Below are positions 8,841 through 20,157 of a stretch of 48,372 bases of DNA, in pieces; within the stretch, counting starts at the first letter, position 1, and the number at the start of each line of letters is the position of its first letter. The notes under the pieces are model-generated. The model did not search any database. It saw nothing but the letters and a program-made list of their open reading frames with translations, and was not told the DNA's origin. Location: contig BFEA01000473.1 of assembly GCA_003427395.1 (NCBI GenBank), positions 266,915-315,286 on the forward strand, in the 5' to 3' direction. Made by a program: the position numbers and the translations under genes. The stretch is from Chara braunii (lineage: Eukaryota; Streptophyta; Charophyceae; Charales; Characeae).

Positions 8841-10448
8841 TAATCAAAGCCCCTTCTTTCCAGCCTTGGCTACTCGAGAGACCACCCCTAACCTGCAAGG
8901 AGAAAATGCCTATGAACCTAGCAGAATCAAATGGACCAGTGAAGGAACGTCGTCTCACTCGGCTACCCTCGTCCTCCCCCGCTGAGAGGTCCTCCCACTT
9001 CCAGGCGTAGAGACTAGCCGCAATCACGGGTCATCCCCGAAGAGGGGTGGCAACCCCCCCCTTGGAGTCGGACCGAAGTCACACACCAGTGCCTTACGTC
9101 TCCCACCGAACCAACACTTAGTCCTAAGTTATCCTATCTGGTACCACACCCCTACTCGACCCACCTCGAGCGTGGAATTACCCGGGTCCCCGGACTTTTA
9201 TCCGCCTATCCATCATCAATCGCTAGCCTGTTTACTCCCCCCCACATGCTCTCCCTCAACTCGTGAATTCTTCTTCCTTCGTTCCCTCCTTCCTTTCTCG
9301 CCACCGTCTTGCTCTCTTCTCTCTCGGAATCAAAGTTTTCCTTATCGGGGTTTCCAAAAAGAGGGAAGGGATAGATTCAGCAAGAGAGTCTCTCAGGTTG
9401 GGCCTGTTAGAGTACGCACCTCAAAGCCTTCGATTGCCTTCAATACTGGTTATCGTAGTCCAAGTAGTCCCCAAGCTCCGAGTCCGAGAAGTCGGCACGG
9501 CACCGGTCCACCCAGGTCCCGGCTTCCGAGCCCTCCCCCGTCACGCTCTCAGATCCCCAAACGTTGTCCTTTTGCGAATCCCTATCCTGGATTGGTACCC
9601 TTCCCTCTCTTTTCTCGACTTGGGGCAGGGGTATTTCTACTCTAGAGTCGGCCCCTTGGACCGTACCTCTTTCTCCAGACCGGGGACAACCAAACCCCTT
9701 CCCTCTCCCCCTGTTACTATGGGTCTCGCAGTTAGTCCCTGAGGGTCGAGGATGATAGGCAAGGCCCTTTCCCTTGGAATTAAACCCCTTGGATCCCACA
9801 TGGAAGGTATCCCAGGACCCTCTTGAATCCCCCCCTCTTCTCTCTCTTCAATGCCCACGACTTCTATCTCACGTGCAGACCACATACACTTTTTTCCCGT
9901 GTGATTTTTCCCCTTCGGTTATTTTTCACCCTCATCCAGACCAAGCAAGTAAGCACGCAAGCTCTTCACCCTCTTGTTTTATCCATTTTTCAAAATAAAA
10001 CACACCAAAGTCTCACAACCCAGGAGGGATCTGACGTGTATTTCCGAAAGTCGCAAAGCGGGGCTGGCGAAGACCTGCAAAAAGGAGATCCTGACACCCC
10101 AAGTCCCAAGCCCCCAAACATCCTTGCAACCCTTCCTAATGAAAAATCAAAATAAAAATAAAATTAAAAACAACCGAGAACGCGCTCGAAGTCGCTCGAT
10201 GGAAGGGACGTCGTCAAGAAAGCGGTATGAAAAAGAGGCCGCCGTTAAAAATCAATGTCATAGTCTCAAGAAAACAGAGGTCGCCACAAAGTGGTTGTCG
10301 ACTATATTGCAGCCCGGTCACGGCAGGAGCCGCAAACTCGGCCGTGGCCGCGGCCGTCGGTCAGATCGGCCGGGTTCAGCCACGACCGACCAGCCAAGTT
10401 TGGTGCAGCTATTTTTTTCCCATATTTTAATGAAAAAAAATAATAATA
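8841..10448. other. Stretch without a recognisable gene
   Basis: Several overlapping ORFs on both strands (for example minus 9440-9799 with an acidic end 'DFSDSELGDYLDY', and plus 9172-9645) lack known domains and shadow each other. The acidic C-terminus faintly recalls the acidic tail of the module protein at 34,315 but is not sufficient evidence. From about 10,130 the DNA is A-rich with short C/G-rich interruptions. Confidence 0.45.
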
Positions 10449-10501
10449 AAAAAAAAATGGGCGTGTAGAGTTTTTTGAACCCTACACGCCCATTTTTTTT
10501 T
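10449..10501. repeat. 20-bp perfect hairpin with A/T-tract ends
   Basis: Bases 10,449-10,468 (nine A then TGGGCGTGTAG) pair perfectly with 10,482-10,501 around a 13-base loop. It looks like a snap-back repeat or a miniature terminal inverted repeat. No flanking target duplication was recognised. Confidence 0.9.
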
Positions 10502-10593
10502 GGGGGGCATTGTTGTTTTCTATTGCATAAAATAAAATAAAAACAAAAAATGAAAATGAAAACAAAAAAAAAACGTTTCGAAACCCTGCGCAA

Positions 10594-10605
10594 GTGTGTG
10601 TGTGT

Positions 10606-10658
<53 letters not shown>
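10594..10658. repeat. (GT)n microsatellite at gap edge
   Basis: A nearly pure GT run with one 'ag' interruption runs directly into the N gap. Plus-strand ORFs across it are artefacts of the gap. Confidence 0.97.
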
Positions 10659-11171
10659 NNNNNNNNNNNNNNNNNNNNNNNNNNNNNNNNNNNNNNNNNN
10701 NNNNNNNNNNNNNNNNNNNNNNNNNNNNNNNNNNNNNNNNNNNNNNNNNNNNNNNNNNNNNNNNNNNNNNNNNNNNNNNNNNNNNNNNNNNNNNNNNNNN
10801 NNNNNNNNNNNNNNNNNNNNNNNNNNNNNNNNNNNNNNNNNNNNNNNNNNNNNNNNNNNNNNNNNNNNNNNNNNNNNNNNNNNNNNNNNNNNNNNNNNNN
10901 NNNNNNNNNNNNNNNNNNNNNNNNNNNNNNNNNNNNNNNNNNNNNNNNNNNNNNNNNNNNNNNNNNNNNNNNNNNNNNNNNNNNNNNNNNNNNNNNNNNN
11001 NNNNNNNNNNNNNNNNNNNNNNNNNNNNNNNNNNNNNNNNNNNNNNNNNNNNNNNNNNNNNNNNNNNNNNNNNNNNNNNNNNNNNNNNNNNNNNNNNNNN
11101 NNNNNNNNNNNNNNNNNNNNNNNNNNNNNNNNNNNNNNNNNNNNNNNNNNNNNNNNNNNNNNNNNNNNNNN
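10659..11171. other. Assembly gap (513 N)
   Basis: An uninterrupted run of N between a (GT)n and a (GA)n tract, so the unsequenced part is probably also simple repeat. Confidence 1.
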
Positions 11172-11226
<55 letters not shown>

Positions 11227-11238
11227 AGAGAGAGAAAG
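11172..11238. repeat. (GA)n microsatellite
   Basis: A GA run follows the gap and has a single 'gatgg' interruption near 11,220. Just beyond, 11,250-11,276 forms a 12-bp imperfect hairpin built on CAGATCTTAGAT. Confidence 0.97.
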
Positions 11239-11339
11239 AAGATTTTGGTCAGATCTTAGATACCATCTTAGATCTGGTCCTGACCAGATCTCAGATCTGT
11301 TCTTACGCAGATTTGAATAACTTAACAGTTTAAATGTTC

Positions 11340-11343
11340 AATT
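11340..11343. repeat. Target-site duplication of element A, left side
   Basis: AATT precedes the left LTR and also follows the right LTR (20,158-20,161). Four bases is shorter than the five usual for Ty3/Gypsy elements. An adjacent t on both sides leaves the exact boundary slightly ambiguous. Confidence 0.55.
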
Positions 11344-12392
11344 TGCAAGGAACATGAATATGGACGAAGCACAGAAATCCAGAATGCAAAATCACACTGA
11401 AGTCCAAGTAGTCAAAGCCAAAGCAGATAGCACATGGAACCGAGTATCCATCCAATTGAGAATGATACAGAAGAATCGTGAGTCAATGTCCATGCCCAAC
11501 AGGGCAACACCAATAGCATAACCCAAACGTAGCTCTCTCTTGTGAATGGCGCCAGGCGCCCTATCTACTCTACAGCCTAGCCTACAACTACAACAATGAA
11601 AGCAACCAGACAACTTGACTACCAGCGAGTGATGATGTCAACACCAATGCCGACCTCCACCTTCACCAGGTACGTGTCCTCTTCCCCAGACTCTCCCTTG
11701 TTACCCACACAGCGCCCTTCACCTCCGAAGACCACCTCCGCCCTTCACCCTCACTGCACCCTCATGCGGCCCGGCTATGGCCGCCAGTGCCCTGGTGCGC
11801 ACGCAACGCCCTACCGCCTAGCGCTGGCCTGCCTTGCACCTTTCTTAGCGCAGCGCAGCAGCAGCAGCAGCTCGCATTAGCGCAGCGTGCCGGCATTGCC
11901 CGCAATGGCCAAGATCTTTGCCCACTCGCCTTGCTTGCCTATATGCCAATGCGACGTGTGGGCGGCCTCTCTTCAGCCTGTGACCGGGACCGAGAGGCTG
12001 AAGCCAACCCGATACAGTTGGGCCCCGGGGCAATGCAGTTGCGCCTCTTTCATCAAGGCCTGCGGCCAGATTCAGATAATGGGCCGATTTCCCTTTGGCA
12101 TTTTCGGCCTGTATACCCAGCATGCATTGTTGGCCTCACGTTCGAGTGCCCAGGGCCTAACTAACTCAGAGGCCCTGGGCTTTCAGCATTTGCTGAAATC
12201 TGAGACTCGGTGCACTCCAACCAACTGGCGTGCTGCAACTGTATGTACCCCACTTCGTGAAATGTTGGCACAGAGGGCTCTTATTGATTTGCTGGCCCGC
12301 CTTCACTTAGGGCGGGCACGAGGCTTGCTCGGGCCTCAGCCCAGAATATGTACATCATGGCAAGGCCCCTTCTTGAGGGCTCATTCCTCACA
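11344..12392 (-). repeat. Element A 3' LTR (1,049 bp)
   Basis: The sequence matches the right LTR end to end and is bounded by TG and CA in element orientation (TGTGAGG...CCTTGCA). It retains a 130-bp segment missing from the right copy. A related segment is visible in element B's LTR, so this copy has the ancestral length. Confidence 0.92.
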
Positions 12393-12405
12393 TTCCATCC
12401 CCCTT
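12393..12405 (-). other. Element A polypurine tract
   Basis: On the minus strand AAGGGGGATGGAA directly abuts the TGTGAGG start of the 3' LTR. This is the expected position and composition of the plus-strand priming site of an LTR retrotransposon. Confidence 0.85.
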
Positions 12406-12429
12406 AGCTTCGAAAGTCCGCTGAGATGC

Positions 12430-12807
12430 TTACTTCGCAGGTGCCTTCCCTTTCACCTTCCTTTCATATTCTGCCACCACCTGAGGAGCTGTCTCAATCA
12501 GTTCCTCCCTGGTAAACCACCGATCTTCGTTGGGATCCGTGTGATGCCTGAATCTGACACGATATTCTCTCTTGGGTTTAGGAGGTCTTCCTCGACCCAA
12601 CGGCTTTGCAACAGGCATGTCCCGGTGATCCACCATGTCATCGATGTCGACTTGTCCATCCATGGTTGGGGGCAGCATCGATCTCCTGGAAGGGAATTGA
12701 TCAGTCTCAGCGAAAGGTGCAAGCTTTGAGGCATGAAAGACTGGGTGAGTGCGTAGGTGTCCAGGGACGTGAATGAAATAAGTGGGACCATCCATCTCAT
12801 CTCCCAC
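12430..12807 (-). pseudogene. pol: Element A integrase C-terminus with chromodomain
   Basis: The 125-residue segment has the usual chromovirus tail. 'HVPGHLRTHPVFHASKLAPF' is at residues 14-33. It is followed by a chromodomain-like stretch with 'DDMVDHRD' (about 56-63), 'KREYRVRFRHH' and 'RWFTREEL', ending in a charged helix. Chromodomains of this group tether integration complexes to modified histones. It is separated from the rest of pol by at least two frameshifts between 12,800 and 12,940. In a third frame there, 'WVKASELG' and 'ISRKLMPRYF' correspond to the GPY/F region. Confidence 0.85.
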
Positions 12808-12938
12808 TATATCTAGGACTTCCCAGGAAGTATCGAGGCATTAGTTTGCGAGAGATTCCAAATTTCTGTCCTAGCTCGCTAGCCTTGACCCAAACACGTT
12901 CCGCTACCTGAAATGTGGACTATCTACGGTGTTGATTC

Positions 12939-15900
12939 TCAGAAGTGTTGAGCTTTCTTCATGTGCTCGACAGCTTCTTGCAGCGACTTCTCATACTGCA
13001 CACCGTATTCAAGTGTGTCTGGGGTTGCAGCAGGTCGGTTTTCAGGTAGGAGGAAGTCTAACGCAGATCTAGGCTTCCATCCCAAGTGTAGCTGGTTAGG
13101 ACTCACGCCGGTGCTGATGTGCACAACATTGTTGTACAAACTGGTGATGAGTGGCAACTTCTCATCCCAATCATCTTGATTGGGCTTGATGTAATGCCTC
13201 AGCAAGTGTTGTACAACTATATTCATTTGTTCGGCTTGTCAGTTGGCTTCGGGATGATTCCCTGAAGTCATCTGAAGTTGACTGCCCATTTGTTCCGCAG
13301 TCTTCTTCCATAGCTCACTTGTGAATCGGACGTCTCTATCACTAACGATAGTCTTTGGTAAACCAAAGTCCCGCACGCAGTTGTCCTTAAACAACTTGAT
13401 GACGTGGTCAGTCCTCGCACTTTCTGGCATGGCAACTAGTCTAGCGTACTTGGTGAATCGGTCTATGATGACGAAGATGTGCCTCTTACCACTCTTGCTA
13501 GTTACCAGGGTGTCCATGAAATACATGGAAACACTCTGCCCTGGACCAGCGGGAATAGGTAAGGGCTTAAGCAACCCAAGCGGTGCTTGAGTTCGCGGCT
13601 TGTCCCGCTGACAAACCTGACAGGTCTCTACGTATTTCTTTGCGTCATCGAACATACCAGGCCACCAAAATCGTTGTACTAGATTAGCACTCGTTTTCTT
13701 CTAGCCAAAGTGTCCCGTTGCGTCATGGCATTCTCCTAAAAATAAACTACGCAACTGTTCACTACATGGAACTACCAATCTCTTTATTCCGGCCTTATCA
13801 AGATAGAGTAGCCCGTCCACCATCACAAACTCACTTTCTGTGGCCTTGTCTTTTGCCTGAAGTTTGCGGATGATGTCCATCGTGACAGGGTCTTCCTGAT
13901 AGGCTCCCACCAATGATTGAGTTACTTCATTAGATACGCCAAAGTCAGAAACTAGCGCACCTAGGTAGTCTGCTCTACGGGATAGCGCGTTTGCAACCTT
14001 GTTGTACTCTCCCTTCAGGTACTCAAGCTTGAAGTCATATTGGTCTATGACATCAATCCATCGCTTGAGTGCATCAGAAAGAGCCGGTTGAGTCTTGGTC
14101 CATTTGAGGGTCTGATGATCAGTCCTCAGATAGAAGAACCTTCCCAAAAGGAAGTGTCTCCAATGGACAAGTGCCTTGTAGAGAGCATAGAGTTCCGTTT
14201 CGTAGGTGGACTTACCCAACTTCTTTGATGACATCTTCTTACTCATGTACTCAATCGGTCTCAACTTTTTCCCATCCTGCTGAGCCAGCACCGCGCCAAT
14301 GCCGTATTGGCTTGCGTCAATGGTCACTATGAATGGCTTCTGCGGATCGGGAACCATGAGGACCTCATGATTCATGAGTGCATTCTTCAATCTCTTGAAA
14401 GCACCCTCGCACTCATCACTCCAGTCCCACGGTGTGTCATGTCGAGTTAGATCAGTCAAAGGAGAGGCGACTGCAGAATAGTTCTTAACGAAGTTTCTAT
14501 AGTAGCCACACATTCCTAGGAATGACCTGAACTCAGTGACTATCTGAGGTCGTGGCCAGTCTCGAATACTAGCCACCTTTGCATCTTCCCGCCTAATTCC
14601 CTCCGCGGATACTTCATGACCCAAGTGTAGTATCTTAGTGCGACCAAATTCACACTTCTCTAAGTTGACCTTATACTTGTGTTGTCGCAGGAGTGACAAA
14701 ACTGTCTCAACATGTTGTGCTTGCTCCTCGGCAGACTTACTGAAGATCAGAATGTCGTCAAGGTATACCACAACAAACTTATCTAAATGGTCATGGAAGA
14801 TCCGATTCATAGCGTGCTGGAACGTACCCGGCGCATTACAAAGACCAAAGGGCATCACTACAAACTCATACAGACCATAACGAGTCTGAAAAGTTGTTTT
14901 GTGTTGGTCCTCAGGTCTGATTGCGATCTGGTGATATCCGGATTTCAAGTCTATCTTGCTATAGTACTTGCATCCCTGCACCCTATCCAATAGGTCGTCT
15001 ATGCGAGGTAGAGGCTCTGCGTTTTTCACTGTGATGGCATTGAGGCCTCTATAATCAATGCACATCCTCAAAGTACCCCCCTTCTTCGGTACGAATAGCA
15101 CGGGAGATCCGTAAGGGGAAGTACTAGGCCGAATCCATCCCTTCTTTGTCAGCTCCTTTAGTTGCTTCCGAAGTTCATCTAACTCGGCAGAGGCCATCCT
15201 ATAGATCCTTCCCTTTGGGGTCTTACTCCCTGGAATGATTTCTATAGCGTGGACGACTTCCCTATCAACAACTCCTGAGGGCTCTTCGAACAGATCAGGG
15301 AACTTAGCAACGACGCATTCTATCCCTGGGGGTGTTTTAACGGCCTCCCCCTTCTCAGAGGCATAAACAAGGTACATACCCTCCTTTTGGTTTTGCTTAT
15401 AATAGTTGAAGAACGAGGATGCGCACAAGCAGCCATAGGTATCTTTAATACTACTGGCCTTGAACTTGGTCCATCTGACAGTTCGGCCATCGGGCAACTT
15501 GTGTTTGAGCACCTTCTTGTCCCAGTCGAACTGGGGCTTAGCAACTTCGAGGTAGTACATGCCTAACAGCATATCGAATGGCAAGTCGTCGCTAACCAAG
15601 AACGAGATCTTATGGTTAAGCTCACCTCCTCCATAGGAGAAGGTACAAACTACGTCCTTGATGTAGTCTGTCACTATCATGCGCTCCTTGTTGGCCAAAG
15701 TAGATGCTACTGGTCTACTAAGGTGCCGTACCCGGTCTTGTAGGTGCAGCCTTTCCAAACAGTCGCGGCTTATATAATTCCGTGTGGATCCGATATCTAT
15801 GAAGGCACCACATATTCGGCCTCTTACATCCACTTCCACCACGAAATGTTCCCCTCTAGGACCCTTCTTGAGTGCCATCCAAGACTCGCGAGGATCCTTG

Positions 15901-16094
15901 TTTGACCACTCGCCTTCTAAGTCTTCTAAGGCTTCAGACACATCTAACGTACAGAGCATAGTTTGGTCTAGATGCGTCTGCGGGGTGACTAAGGAGTCAT
16001 TAGCTTCAGCCTTGTCATGAAGTGAGGAGGGTATCATGCCCACTTCATCTTAAGTCGAAGCCGCTACTACTTTCACTGGCCTTACGCGTTTCCC
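12939..16094 (-). pseudogene. pol: Element A pol: protease, reverse transcriptase, RNase H, integrase
   Basis: One minus-strand frame runs from the frameshift site to 12,939, interrupted by TAA (16,050-16,052), TAG (13,701-13,703) and TGA (13,239-13,241), ending at a TGA where the frame is lost. Residues below count from the longest open part (13,701-16,043; 780 aa). The protease active site is at 81-87 with DIG in place of the usual D-T/S-G. RT has 'IDLKSGYHQI' at 364-373 and catalytic YLDD at 427-430. RNase H acidic residues are D576, E616 and D642. The integrase zinc-binding region begins with H773 and H778 and continues after the TAG with a 'CQVCQRDK' pair. The integrase core follows with D, D and E in 'HPEAN' just before the TGA. 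RT and RNase H are intact, so the decay is mostly nonsense changes. Confidence 0.93.
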
Positions 16095-17938
16095 GAGCTA
16101 GAAGCCTGGGAATAAGATGCCCCCATCTTTGGAGCAATCTTTTGCGTGACCTTAGCGTTCTGGCACTTGTACTGCGAGTGTCCGTACTCCCCGCAATTGA
16201 TGCAAGCGCCACGCACTCGGCGATCACGCCACACGTCTTGATCAAGACCTACCTTAACCCACTCAGCCTGCTTGGTCTAATTGGAGGCAGCCTTCCCTTG
16301 ACTCCTAGGTTGGCCCTTCCCTCGGCCACCTGCCTTAGTCTTCACTACTGCGACGAGGGTGCTACCCTCAGCTACCTCCTCGCCGTCAAACTCTGTGTAG
16401 CCCATCAGGTCAGTGAGCTCGTCGATTTCAGTTTGGGTCCCATCGGACTCCACCACCATCAACTTCGCCCCCATCTTTTTCCACTCCTGAGGACTCTTCT
16501 TCTTCTTTGAGTCATTTCCTGAGGTGGGTTGAGCATTGCCTAGCGTGGCCTCTAAGTCTAAGGCTTTCATAGACAATGTCTCAAACGAGTGGTACTTAGT
16601 GTGTGCCTCACAGGCCTCTAAGTTTCTGATGTTCTCTGGGAGACATTTGACAAACGTCGTCAAGAGGAACTGGTCGCTGTAGTTAATGCCTGGGATGAGG
16701 ATCAGACTCTCAACGGTCGTCGTAAGCTCTATCACCGATTTGAACTTTCGTTGGTCCAACTTGTTTATCGCATCAGTGGCTTTCTGTGCCTCCTGTGGAT
16801 TATGCCAGCGAGCTTCTACCATTTCCATGAACTGGTCTAACGTCAGAGACTCAGCCCAGTCCGCCATGCGTTTCCCATACCCGACCTTTATCACTACACC
16901 ATCTAGCCATTTGGCTGCCTTACCCTCGAGGTAAGATGCAGCGGTTACCACTTCGTCCTCAGGCAAGGTCCTCTTTCCCTTCACCCAAACCGGGACGGTC
17001 CTCAACCATGTGTTGAGTTCCTCGTCCTTTCTCACGCCTGAGAAGGCAAGAGGTGGTTTCAATGGGGTCTTAGGGTACCATTGACCTTGCGGCTGTCCTT
17101 GTTGAGGACTAGCCTCTTGCGGTGGTGTAGCAACCACCGCTGGACCCGAAGAAGAAGATGCAACAGTCTGTGCGGCTGCTGCAGATGTGCCACTTGGCTG
17201 TGTGCCAGCTTGAACCGGAAAGGGGCCTGACATCGCCGATAACGGCAACGACGATTGTGCCGGTGGCCGGAATCCTAGCCTTGCCAATGCATCCAGGATC
17301 TGGTCTAGAGTGCTTTGCATGAAGTCTAATTTGTTGTCCATGTGTGCGTGCAATGGCAGCATATTCTTCGTCAATACTTTCAGAGGGTTAGTCAATGATG
17401 ACTCATCCAAGCCCTCTAATTCAGCCTTGTCAGCCTCTAAAGTTTGAAGCCTGGCTGCTCTAGTTTTCATCGCATTTTCTCTATCAGTAGCGTCTTTCAG
17501 GTCCTGCTCTAACTTACGGTGGAACCTCTCGACCTGCTGGATCTCTCTGAGCTCCCTCTCACGCGGGGTCAACGGGCTGAACTGCGCGCCCGCCATTTGA
17601 CTAGAAGACTATATAGAACCTGTGGAACCGGAAGTGCCCGAGGAACTTGTGGAAGTCGTTGGCATTTCCAACGGGCTCCCATTAGTCCCTGACGAGGACG
17701 CAGACGATGACGCAGCAGAGCTTGCGCCGTTAGCCATCGCTGTTGCTCTGGCTGTTGTTGCCTGCTCTCTAGCTGCTGCGTTTGCTGCTGCTATCCCCGC
17801 TGCTAGAGCACGGGCTCTACATAGTCGTCTTTCTTCTCCCGGCTCCAAGGCCTGGAACACGAGCGGTACCCTTAGTGCCTGTGCACGTGTTAGTCTCCTA
17901 CCATTTGTTCTATCATCAACAGGGTCTGACTCACTCAT
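16082..17938 (-). pseudogene. gag: Element A gag with coiled coil and CCHC zinc knuckle
   Basis: A single minus-strand frame from the ATG at 17,938 to TAA at 16,082-16,084, interrupted by TAG at 17,609-17,611 and TAG at 16,277-16,279. The N-terminal ~110 residues end in an Ala/Ser/Thr-rich stretch. Past the first TAG comes a heptad-like coiled coil (about residues 10-65 of that part), a Gln/Pro/Ala-rich linker and a capsid-like region containing 'WLRTVPVWVKG' and 'YLEGKAAKWLDG'. The nucleocapsid knuckle CINCGEYGHSQYKC at 16,163-16,204 lies beyond the second TAG and fits CX2CX4HX4C. Frame continuity across both stops shows one ancestral gene. Gag would build the particle and bind element RNA. 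Confidence 0.9.
16088..16094 (-). promoter_or_regulatory. Candidate -1 ribosomal frameshift site GGGAAAC
   Basis: On the minus strand the gag frame reads tcG GGA AAC, the X XXY YYZ register of a -1 slippery heptamer. Slipping back one base enters exactly the pol frame. The gag TAA lies two codons downstream. After a 5-base spacer, AGGCC can pair with GGCTT (one wobble), a weak candidate stimulatory stem. The heptamer is of a type used by some plant viruses (beet western yellows virus). In element B the aligned bases are A GGA AAA, so it is not conserved there. Confidence 0.6.
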
Positions 17939-19220
17939 TAGTTAGACAAATACTGTCTGCACTAGAATCCCCTACTGGAATCCTACCACAGCATGTATTT
18001 GACCGGCACGTAATTTTCTCTAAATAGTTGTGTCCGACGAGTTCCCTACTATACCGAATCAAGTGGCATGTCTACAACATTTACACAGATTGTCTGCATA
18101 GTCTAGATGCACCCTGATTGGTTCACTTACAGCAGTATTAGTTAGAACTGGCTATGGTAGCATACAACAGTCTTACACTAATCTGTCTGTGAGGTTAGCA
18201 GTCCGTCAACCAACTAATCAAAGGTACAAAAAGACAATATAGCAAATGTATGATTGATGGGAATAGTTGTGTATTCAGTTGAGTACCAATTGGAATCTAC
18301 CCTTCCCCTCAATCCAACCATCCAGACAACATCTTGAGCAAAGCTGTTTGTTCGTGTGTGTACCGGCCCACCCCTGTGCCCAAGTCAGAGCCGAGCAAGC
18401 CAACCAGTCCACTCTTATTTACCCTCGTACAGAAACGAGCCTTACTGTCCATGTGATCTGGCTGATCAACAGGAATTTATAGAGCGCCCCCATCTTTGCA
18501 GGAATTCTTTAACGTCGCAGTCAGGACGATGATCACAACCAAATTCACAATGAACACCCAACCAGAAATGTTTATAGACGGTCTGGTAAGCGTCTCTTAA
18601 AAGGTTGTCACACCCGGCAAGACTTCTATCTGAGCGCAGCAAGTGCCAAATAGGACAGCAGCCATCGCATGCGTGCACTACTCCCTGTGGGTTGGCATGG
18701 TGACCGTGACCCAGTGCTTCGACCAGGGCCCTTCAGAGGCACCGCCCTTTCTCCTTCTAGATTGCTTCCGGGAAGATTGTCGTCTCTCAAGGTAGCGCGC
18801 TCACGACACCTCACCAAGGAGAGGACTCTCAACTTGGACTCACTTCCTCACGGTAAGGAGAGATTGAGAAGGTAGATAAGGTAAGGGATCAACATACCAG
18901 GAGATAGCTGCCCCCAACCACAGATTTCTCACCAATTGAGCTGATGTTGCATTTGATGACCGGTCATGACCTCGGTACCACCCACAACGCAATGCAGTGC
19001 CACCTTAGTCCAATGCCTCATCAGCATGCTCTCATCATCAATCAAACATTCCGCTGTAACCCACGGCATACACTGCCGCATTAGCCTTCCGGCGCACCCC
19101 TCTCTAACCAGGGCGTGCGCCTAACAATGGCCTGACGTCACAAGTACCAACTGCGAAGAAGCATCATCAACGCACCAAGTCTGTATAACGCCAGCATGCC
19201 GAAGGTAAGTGGCGATCAAA
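17939..19220 (-). other. Element A leader between PBS and gag
   Basis: About 1.3 kb with no convincing ORF, corresponding to 45.1-46.5 kb in element B. For example, 'gcatggtgaccgtgaccc' and 'agggcccttcagaggcaccg' near 18,700 recur near 46,020. An unusually long untranslated leader seems to be a feature of this family. Confidence 0.7.
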
Positions 19221-19235
19221 CCAGCTCTAATACCA
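19221..19235 (-). other. Element A primer binding site (initiator tRNA-Met type)
   Basis: In minus orientation, three bases after the LTR's terminal CA, the sequence reads TGGTATTAGAGCTGG. It resembles TGGTATCAGAGC, the complement of the plant initiator tRNA-Met 3' end, with one change over the first 12 bases. Confidence 0.85.
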
Positions 19236-19238
19236 AAT

Positions 19239-20157
19239 TGCAAGGAACATGAATATGGACGAAGCACAGAAATCCAAAATGCAAAATCACACAGAAGTCC
19301 AAGTAGTCAAAGTCAAAGCAGATAGCACATGGAAACGAGTAACCATCCCATTGAGAATGATACAGAAGAATCCTGAGTCAATGTCCATGCCCAATAGGGC
19401 AACACCAACAGCATAACCCAAATGTTGCTCTCTCTTGTGAATGGTGCCAGGCGCCCTATCTACTCTATAGCCTAGCCTACAACTACAGCAATGAAAGCAA
19501 CCAGACAACTTGACTACCAGCGAGTGATGATGTCAACACCAATGCCGACCTCCACCTTCACCAGGTACGTGTCCTCTTCCCCACACTCTCCCTTGTTACC
19601 CACACAGCGCCCTTCACCTCCGAAGACAGCAGCAGCTCGCATTAGCGCAGCGTGCCGGCTTTGCCCGCAATGGCCAAGATCCTTGCCCACTCGCCCTGCT
19701 TGCCTATATGCGAATGCAGCGTGTGGGCGGCCTCCCTTCAGCCTGTGACTGGGACCCAGAGGCTGAAGCCAACCCAATACAGTTGGGCCCCCGGGCAATG
19801 CAGTTGCGCCTCTTTCATCAAGGCCTGCGGCCAGATTCAGATAGTGGGCCGATTTCCCTTTGGCATTTTCAGCCTCTATAGCCAGCATGCATTGTCGGCC
19901 TCACGTTCGAGTGCCCAGGGCCTAACTAACTCAGAGGCCCTGGGCTTTCAGCATTTGCTGAAATATGAGACTCGGTGCACTCCAACCAATTGGCGTGCTG
20001 CAACTGTATGCACCCCACTTCGTGAAACGTTGGCACAGAGGGCTCTTGTTGCTTTGCTGGCCTGCCTTCACTTAGGGCGGGCACGAGCCTTGCTGGGGCC
20101 TTAGCCCAGAATATGTACATCATGGCAAGGCCCCTTCTTGAGGGCTCATTCCTCACA
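19239..20157 (-). repeat. Element A 5' LTR (919 bp)
   Basis: It is the direct-repeat partner of 11,344-12,392, with identical TG/CA termini. It lacks 130 bp between 'cgaagac' and 'ctcgcattag', where only a short cag repeat (19,628-19,635) remains. This suggests a deletion across cag microhomology. It would contain the element's promoter; I could not pick out a TATA box with confidence. Confidence 0.92.

Larger units (their letters stand above)
11344..20157 (-). mobile_element. Element A: full-length degenerate Ty3/Gypsy chromovirus
   Basis: An 8.8-kb LTR retrotransposon on the minus strand. In transcription order it has the 5' LTR (right), an initiator tRNA-Met type primer site, a ~1.3-kb leader, gag with a CCHC knuckle, a -1 frameshift junction, pol (protease, RT, RNase H, integrase) and a C-terminal chromodomain fragment, then a polypurine tract and 3' LTR (left). 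Pro-RT-RNaseH-INT order and the chromodomain place it among Ty3/Gypsy chromoviruses. It is inactive: gag has two in-frame TAGs, pol has TAA, TAG and TGA stops, and the integrase C-terminus is frameshifted. The LTRs differ at about 14 sites in the ~250 bp I compared by eye, plus a 130-bp deletion, so the insertion is old. Confidence 0.93.

Noticed and set aside
10550-11333. Plus-strand ORFs of 215-256 residues
   Set aside because: They run across the N gap between two dinucleotide repeats and are artefacts.
11596-12729. Plus-strand ORFs over the left LTR and integrase end of element A
   Set aside because: They are antisense shadows of the LTR and the minus-strand chromodomain reading.
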